Positions 5,776 through 10,054 of a stretch of 10,054 nucleotides of DNA are shown piece after piece. Under the pieces are notes generated by a model. That model was not told the origin of the DNA. It did not search any database and worked only from the letters and a program-made list of their open reading frames with translations. A program made the translations under genes and the position numbers. Within the stretch, counting starts at the first letter, position 1, and every line of letters starts with the position of its first letter. The stretch comes from Thauera sp. (lineage in GTDB: Bacteria; Pseudomonadota; Gammaproteobacteria; Burkholderiales; Rhodocyclaceae): the NCBI GenBank assembly GCA_003446655.1, contig DMCZ01000198.1, positions 1 through 10,054 of the forward strand, given 5' to 3'.

Positions 5776-6854
5776 CAGTCGTCCGCCAGCGCCGCGAGCA
5801 GGCTAGCCTGGTGCTCCAGGGTCAGCGCAGCGACCAGCTCGTCGAGTTCGCCCTGCATCACCGCGTCGAGCTTGTAGAGGGTGAGATTGATGCGGTGGTC
5901 GGTGACGCGCCCCTGCGGGAAGTTGTAGGTGCGGATGCGCTCGGAGCGGTCGCCGCTGCCCACCAGGCTCTTGCGCTGCGCGGCCTCGGCGCTCTGCTGC
6001 GCGCGCACCCTGGCGTCGTACAGCCGCGCGGCGAGCACCGCCATCGCCTGCGCCTTGTTGCGGTGCTGCGAGCGGTCGTCCTGGCATTCGACGACGATGC
6101 CGCTGGGGATGTGGGTGATGCGCACCGCCGAGTCGGTCTTGTTGATGTGCTGGCCGCCCGCCCCCGAAGCGCGGAAGGTGTCGATGCGCAGGTCGGCGGG
6201 GTTGATGTCCACCGCCTCGACCTCGTCGGCTTCGGGCAGCACGGCCACCGTACAGGCCGAGGTGTGGATGCGCCCCTGGGTCTCGGTGACCGGGATGCGC
6301 TGCACGCGGTGGCCGCCGGATTCGAACTTGAGCTTCGAATAGGCGCCGTTGCCGACCACGCGCGCGATGACCTCCTTGTAGCCGCCGAGGCCGGATTCAC
6401 TCGCCGACACGATCTCCACCTTCCAGCGCTGGCGCTCGGCGTAGCGGGTGTACATGCGCAAGAGGTCGCCAGCGAACAGCGCCGCCTCGTCGCCGCCGGT
6501 GCCGGCGCGGATCTCGAGGAAGAGGTTGCGCTCGTCGTTGGGGTCGCGCGGTAGCAGCGCACGCTGCAGCTCGGCGTCGAGCGCCGCGATGCGCGCCTCG
6601 CCCTCGGCCAGCTCCAGCTCGCCAAGCTCGCGCATCTCGGCGTCAGCGAGCAGCTCGCGCGCGGTGGCGCAGTCGGCCTCGGCCTGGCGATAGTCGCGGT
6701 ACAAGGCCACCACCGGCTCGATCTCGGCGCGCTCGCGCGACAGCTCGCGGAAGGCGTTCATGTCGCGCGCAGCGTCTTCGGCCGCGAGTTCGCGATCGAG
6801 CTCTTCGAGCCGGCTGCCGAGGTGTTCGAGTTTGTCGCGGATGCTCTGCTTCAT
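5775..6854 (-). CDS. prfA: Peptide chain release factor 1
   Basis: A 359-aa RF1, close to the usual 360. It shows 'GTGGDEAALFAGDLLRMY' (118-135), the stop-codon-reading PxT motif as 'PVT' (188-190), 'GRIHTSACTVAV' and the catalytic 'GAGGQHINKTDSAVR' with GGQ at 233-235, the glutamine that PrmC methylates. PVT rather than the SPF-type motif identifies RF1 (UAA/UAG) and not RF2. The ATG at 6854 starts the conserved 'MKQSIRDKLE'; the frame is open further upstream but that extension is not conserved-looking. No strong Shine-Dalgarno is seen. It sits 58 bases after hemA, in the widespread hemA-prfA-prmC arrangement, and is probably read from the hemA promoter. Confidence 0.97.
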   Translation of the reverse strand: MKQSIRDKLEHLGSRLEELDRELAAEDAARDMNAFRELSRERAEIEPVVALYRDYRQAEADCATARELLADAEMRELGELELAEGEARIAALDAELQRALLPRDPNDERNLFLEIRAGTGGDEAALFAGDLLRMYTRYAERQRWKVEIVSASESGLGGYKEVIARVVGNGAYSKLKFESGGHRVQRIPVTETQGRIHTSACTVAVLPEADEVEAVDINPADLRIDTFRASGAGGQHINKTDSAVRITHIPSGIVVECQDDRSQHRNKAQAMAVLAARLYDARVRAQQSAEAAQRKSLVGSGDRSERIRTYNFPQGRVTDHRINLTLYKLDAVMQGELDELVAALTLEHQASLLAALADD

Positions 6855-6912
6855 GATCGGGGCACGGACGCGCGCATGCCGCCAGCCAGACGGCACACAC
6901 GACACCGTTGGG

Positions 6913-8169
6913 TTAGTGGTGGTCGCGGGACAGGTTGAAGAGCTCGCGCACCACGCGGCCCGCTTCGGCCTTGTGTTCGCCTTCGGCCTGGTTCAGGAAG
7001 CGGGTGGGGCCATGCATCAGCTTGTTGGTGAGACCGTGCGACAGGGCCTCGAGCACGCGCTGCGGGTCCTCGCCCTTGGCGAGCAGGCGCACCGCGCGTT
7101 CGAGTTCGGCCTGGCGCAGGCTCTCGGCATGCTCGCGCAGGGAGCGGATCACCGGCACTGCATCGCGCGCCGACATCCAGTGCAGGAAACCGTCGACGCG
7201 GGTGTCGATGATCTGTTCGGCCTCGACCACCGCCTGCTGGCGCGACTCCATGCCGGCCTCGACCACCTGGGCGAGATCGTCGACGGTGTACAGGAAGATG
7301 TCGTCGAGCTCGGAAATCTCGGGCTCGATGTCGCGCGGCACCGCGAGATCGACCATCACCATCGGCCGGTGGCGGCGCGCCTTGACCGCGCGCTCGACCA
7401 TGCCCAGGCCGACGATCGGCAGCGGCGCGGCCGTACAGGACACCACCACGTCGAAGCGCGGCAGCGCCTCGCCGATCTGGTCGATGCGCATGGTGCTGGC
7501 GCCGAAGCGGTCGGCCAGCGCCCGGGCGCGCTCCTCGGTGCGGTTGGCCACCGTCATCGATTTCGGCCTTGCCCCGCCGAAATGGGCGGCACAGAGCTCG
7601 ATCATCTCGCCCGCGCCAATGAACAGCACGTGCTGGTCGGAGACGCGCTCGAAGATGCGCTCGGTCAGATGCACGGCCGCAGCAGCCATCGACACCGTGT
7701 TGGCGCCGATCGCGGTGGTCGAGCGCACCTCCTTGGCCACCGCGAAAGTGTTCTGGAACAGTTTGTGCAACAGCACGCCCATCGTGCCGGCCTCTTCGGC
7801 GTGGCGGACGGCGTCCTTGACCTGGCCGAGGATCTGCGGCTCGCCGATCACCATGGAGTCCAGGCCGCTCGCCACCCGGAACACATGCCGAATGGCGTCG
7901 CGCTGGGGGTAGGAGTACAGGTAGGGCGAGACTTCGGTGAGCGAAAGGCGATGGAAGCGCGCGAGCCAGTCGGCGGCGTGCTGCGGCTGTTCGGCCGCGA
8001 AATAGAGCTCGGTGCGGTTACAGGTCGACAGGATGGCCGCCTCGCGCACGGAGTCCGCCCGCGCCAGATCATGCAGGGCCTGATCCAGCCGCTCAGGCTG
8101 GAACGCAACGCGTTCGCGGATCGCGAGCGGTGCGGTGTGGTGATTCAGGCCGAGGGCGAAGAGTTGCAT
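6913..8169 (-). CDS. hemA: Glutamyl-tRNA reductase
   Basis: A 418-aa protein, the same length as the E. coli enzyme. The N-terminus 'MQLFALGLNHHTAPL' and the catalytic cysteine in 'STCNRTELY' (C50) are typical, followed by 'GEPQILGQVK', the NADPH-binding 'LFIGAGEM' and a C-terminal dimerisation helix region. It reduces glutamyl-tRNA(Glu) to glutamate-1-semialdehyde, the first step of the C5 pathway to 5-aminolevulinate and tetrapyrroles. The frame stays open upstream through the tRNA-Phe gene, but the ATG at 8169 starts the conserved protein and has a good -10 box about 30 bases ahead. The Shine-Dalgarno is weak. Confidence 0.97.
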   Translation of the reverse strand: MQLFALGLNHHTAPLAIRERVAFQPERLDQALHDLARADSVREAAILSTCNRTELYFAAEQPQHAADWLARFHRLSLTEVSPYLYSYPQRDAIRHVFRVASGLDSMVIGEPQILGQVKDAVRHAEEAGTMGVLLHKLFQNTFAVAKEVRSTTAIGANTVSMAAAAVHLTERIFERVSDQHVLFIGAGEMIELCAAHFGGARPKSMTVANRTEERARALADRFGASTMRIDQIGEALPRFDVVVSCTAAPLPIVGLGMVERAVKARRHRPMVMVDLAVPRDIEPEISELDDIFLYTVDDLAQVVEAGMESRQQAVVEAEQIIDTRVDGFLHWMSARDAVPVIRSLREHAESLRQAELERAVRLLAKGEDPQRVLEALSHGLTNKLMHGPTRFLNQAEGEHKAEAGRVVRELFNLSRDHH

Positions 8170-8199
8170 GCGGAACAGGGTTCGGTCGGGGCGGAGCGC

Positions 8200-8228
8200 A
8201 TTATAGCATCGCGAAATCGCCCCAAAAT
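8200..8228 (-). promoter_or_regulatory. Probable hemA promoter
   Basis: A perfect TATAAT lies at 8200-8205 on the minus strand. The -35 at the expected distance is poor (ATTTTG with 17-base spacing at 8223-8228, or TTTTGG with 16). This would give a leader of about 25 bases. It lies just past the tRNA-Phe terminator, so hemA can be expressed separately from the tRNA. Confidence 0.5.
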
Positions 8229-8274
8229 TGAGCCGAATCAGCCACTTCTGGCGAGCTCGACAGCCGCAAAGCAA

Positions 8275-8299
8275 ATGGGCCGACACAAGGTCGGCCCAT
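8275..8299 (-). terminator. Intrinsic terminator of tRNA-Phe
   Basis: A perfect 10-bp stem, ATGGGCCGAC paired with GTCGGCCCAT around a five-base loop, begins about 10 bases after the tRNA 3' end. On the minus strand it is followed by the T-rich TTGCTTTG. The stem is nearly symmetric, so it is a weak candidate in the plus direction too, but no plus-strand transcript is expected here. Confidence 0.8.
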
Positions 8300-8309
8300 C
8301 TTCGAATTC

Positions 8310-8385
8310 TGGTGGCCAGTCGCGGAATCGAACCACGGACACGCGGATTTTCAATCCGCTGCTCTACCAACTGAGCTAACTGGCC
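8310..8385 (-). tRNA. tRNA-Phe (GAA anticodon)
   Basis: A 76-base cloverleaf on the minus strand. The acceptor stem GGCCAGT pairs with ACTGGCC, with discriminator A and encoded CCA (plus-strand TGG at 8310-8312). The D arm contains AGCTCAGTTGGTAGAGC. The anticodon stem GCGGA/TCCGC encloses the loop TTGAAAA with anticodon GAA, and the T arm contains GGTTCGATTCC. It is a single gene with its own promoter and terminator, between the sensor kinase and hemA. Confidence 0.97.
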
Positions 8386-8397
8386 AACGAAGCCCGC

Positions 8398-8425
8398 ATT
8401 ATAGCTCTAGTTCGTACAATGTCAA
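8398..8425 (-). promoter_or_regulatory. Consensus promoter of tRNA-Phe
   Basis: Minus strand: perfect TTGACA (8420-8425), a 16-base spacer and perfect TATAAT (8398-8403), followed by a GC-rich discriminator GCGGGC. This is the form of a strong, growth-rate- and stringently-controlled stable-RNA promoter. It starts RNA a few bases before the tRNA 5' end. Confidence 0.85.
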
Positions 8426-8462
8426 AGACTTCGTGAGCTTTTTGTCCGACCGCCCCAACGAT

Positions 8463-9953
8463 TCACTGCAAGGCGTCGTGATCCCCCTGCACCTGTGGTG
8501 GTGGCTGCAGGTGGCTGCGCGGAAACACAACGCGCGCCAACGTGCCCTGCCCGCCAGGGTTGGCATCCAGGGTGACGGTGGCGCGATGCAGGTCAGCGAT
8601 CTCGCGCACGATCGGCAGCCCGAGACCCGAGCCATCAACGCCGCTCCCGAGCACGCGATAGAAACGCTCGAACACACGCTCGCGATCGGCCTCGGGGATG
8701 CCAGGCCCGGTGTCCTCGACCTCGAGGATGGGCGAGCCCGCAAAGCGCGTGCGCGCGGTGACGCTACCGCCCCGAGGGGTGTACTTCACCGCGTTGTCGA
8801 TCAGGTTCTTCACCATCTCGCGCAGCAGCACCGGGTTACCCTCGACCAGCAGCTCATGCTCCCCGCTTTCCACGCCAAGGTCGATCTGCTTGGCTTGAGC
8901 GCGCGGGAAGAGCTCGAGCGCAACCTCTCGCACGACCGCATCCAGGCTCACGGTCTCGACCACGTAGAGCTTCTCGAAGCTCGCCTCGGCACGGGCGAGC
9001 GACAGCAGCTGGTTGATGAGGTGCGCTGCACGGTCCGTGCTCTCTGCGATGCGCGCGAGCGATTCCCGCAACTGCTCGGGATCGACCTCGTGCATGGCCA
9101 GATCCGTCTGCATCTTCAGGCCGGTAAGCGGGGTACGCATCTGATGCGCAGCGTCAGCAATGAAGCGCTGCTGCGCCTGCAGGTTCTCTTCCAGGCGCGC
9201 CATCATGTCGTTGTAGGCAATGATCAGCGGGCGCACCTCCTCCGGCACCGATGAAGGCTCGACCGGCGACAGGTCGGTTGGCCGGCGCCGCCGGATCAGA
9301 CTCTGCAGCCGGTTGAGCGGCGCAATGCCACGACTGAGCCCCACCCACACCAGCACCACCGCGAGCGGGATGATCGCAAACTGCGGCAGCAGCACGCCCG
9401 TGACCACGCGTGAAGCCAGGTCGGTGCGCTTGTTGCGGGTCTCGGCGACCTGCACCAGGACCAGGGCGTCGGGCTGCTCGGGCAGAGGCCTGAGGTAGCG
9501 GTAGGCGACACGCACCTCCTCGCCATGGATGAGCGCATCGCGCAACAACACCTCCTCGCCGATCAGGGACGCCGGTACCGGCGCCGAGGGGATGTCGGCA
9601 TCGCCGGTGATGGTGACACCCTTGGGGTCTGCGACCTGGTAATAGACCACGTCGTCCTGGTCGGCGCGGAACAGCGCGCGTGGCGGCGCCGGGAAGTGCA
9701 CCACGACCTCGCCGCCCTCCACCGTGACCAGGCGGGCGAGCGCTCGCACGCTGTCGGCGAGCGCCAGGTCGTAGGGCTGGTTGGCGATGTTGTCGGCGAC
9801 GTTGTGGGTGACGATGATGGAGATCGGCCACAGGAACAGCAGCGGCGCGAGCATCCAGTCCAGGATCTCGCCGAACAGCGAGTTCGGCGGCCCGGACTTG
9901 CGGGGAGGGTTGCCCCCCTTGTCGGCTCTAGACTTTCGCCGCCGGGGCAGCAT
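8463..9953 (-). CDS. Two-component sensor histidine kinase, TctE-like
   Basis: A 496-aa membrane kinase. A basic cytoplasmic tail (1-30) is followed by a membrane segment at about 33-49, a periplasmic sensor region (50-180) and a second membrane segment at about 183-206. 'NIANQPYDLALADSVRALA' (55-73) is the hallmark of the N-terminal domain found in TctE-type kinases (2CSK_N). Next come a HAMP-like linker, the dimerisation domain with phospho-acceptor H270 in 'ADAAHQMRTPLTGL', and the ATPase domain with N-box 'NLIDNAVKYTP' (383-393), 'DTGPGIP' (414-420), 'FERFYR' and 'GSGLGLPIV' (441-449). TctE relatives sense tricarboxylates, but the ligand here is unknown and no transporter is in view. The ATG at 9953 lies inside the response-regulator gene (26-base overlap), and no good later start exists before the first membrane segment. 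Confidence 0.93.
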   Translation of the reverse strand: MLPRRRKSRADKGGNPPRKSGPPNSLFGEILDWMLAPLLFLWPISIIVTHNVADNIANQPYDLALADSVRALARLVTVEGGEVVVHFPAPPRALFRADQDDVVYYQVADPKGVTITGDADIPSAPVPASLIGEEVLLRDALIHGEEVRVAYRYLRPLPEQPDALVLVQVAETRNKRTDLASRVVTGVLLPQFAIIPLAVVLVWVGLSRGIAPLNRLQSLIRRRRPTDLSPVEPSSVPEEVRPLIIAYNDMMARLEENLQAQQRFIADAAHQMRTPLTGLKMQTDLAMHEVDPEQLRESLARIAESTDRAAHLINQLLSLARAEASFEKLYVVETVSLDAVVREVALELFPRAQAKQIDLGVESGEHELLVEGNPVLLREMVKNLIDNAVKYTPRGGSVTARTRFAGSPILEVEDTGPGIPEADRERVFERFYRVLGSGVDGSGLGLPIVREIADLHRATVTLDANPGGQGTLARVVFPRSHLQPPPQVQGDHDALQ

Positions 9954-10054
9954 CGGGGTTTTCCAGGCAGTACCCCAGTCCGCGCACGGTCACGATACGC
10001 ACGCCGCTGTCCTCGAGCTTCTTGCGCAGGCGGTGAACGTAGACCTCAATCGCG
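9928..10054 (-). CDS. OmpR-family response regulator, C-terminal fragment
   Basis: Only the last 41 codons before the TAG at 9928-9930 are in the window. They read 'AIEVYVHRLRKKLED', 'VRIVTVRGLGYCLE' and a short alanine-rich tail. This is the recognition helix and wing of a winged-helix (OmpR/PhoB) DNA-binding domain. The partner kinase starts inside its 3' end, so it is the cognate regulator, probably TctD-like. The receiver domain is outside the window. Confidence 0.92.
   Translation of the reverse strand, partial: AIEVYVHRLRKKLEDSGVRIVTVRGLGYCLENPDAAPAAKV

Noticed and set aside
5044..5877. Plus-strand open frame of 277 codons
   Set aside because: Antisense of prmC and prfA, with low-complexity composition and no motif.
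6855..6905. 17-codon upstream extension of prfA
   Set aside because: The extension does not resemble the RF1 N-terminus, and the ATG at 6854 gives the normal family length.
8170..8370. 67-codon upstream extension of hemA
   Set aside because: It would run through the tRNA-Phe gene, its terminator and the hemA -10 box, and the conserved protein starts at 8169.
6760..8379. Long plus-strand open frame of 539 codons
   Set aside because: It lies antisense to hemA and prfA and runs through the tRNA gene; the His/Gly/Val-rich translation has no domain pattern.

Overview
The window is a piece of a GC-rich proteobacterial chromosome. The hemA-prfA-prmC-grxD gene order, the C5 route to 5-aminolevulinate and a sensor kinase with the N-terminal domain common in beta-proteobacteria all suggest a beta-proteobacterium. 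Rhodocyclales (Thauera/Azoarcus-like) is my best guess; this is inference, since no database search was possible. Most genes lie on the minus strand, and only the first two are on the plus strand.

Left end (1-1384, plus): the 3' end of a gene with a cyclic-nucleotide-binding domain overlaps by ATGA a fructosamine-kinase family gene, a likely protein-deglycation enzyme.

Middle (1449-4260, minus): a tight four-gene cassette. Read 5' to 3' it encodes a 173-aa protein with a twin-arginine-type signal, a short PqqD-like peptide chaperone, an HPr-kinase-like protein and a nucleotidyltransferase. The last three match, as I recall it, the bioinformatically proposed but functionally uncharacterised 'HPr-rel-A' system. 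The exported protein at the head of the cassette is a good candidate for its substrate. PqqD-like, HprK-like and nucleotidyltransferase proteins also occur together in some lasso-peptide clusters, where the kinase phosphorylates a C-terminal serine. The 173-aa protein here also ends in serine, but no lasso cyclase or leader protease is visible. The 240-bp leader in front of the cassette contains several dyads, including a terminator-like hairpin. This is the most novel part of the window.

Right-centre (4501-8169, minus): grxD (monothiol glutaredoxin), prmC (release-factor glutamine methyltransferase), prfA (release factor 1) and hemA (glutamyl-tRNA reductase). prfA and prmC overlap by one base, so the methyltransferase is made together with its substrate. 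grxD has its own good promoter.

Right end (8310-10054, minus): a complete tRNA-Phe(GAA) gene with encoded CCA, a consensus promoter and an intrinsic terminator, then a TctE-type sensor histidine kinase overlapping the 3' end of an OmpR-family response regulator. No insertion sequence, CRISPR array or rRNA was seen, and there is no gene-free stretch over 300 bases.
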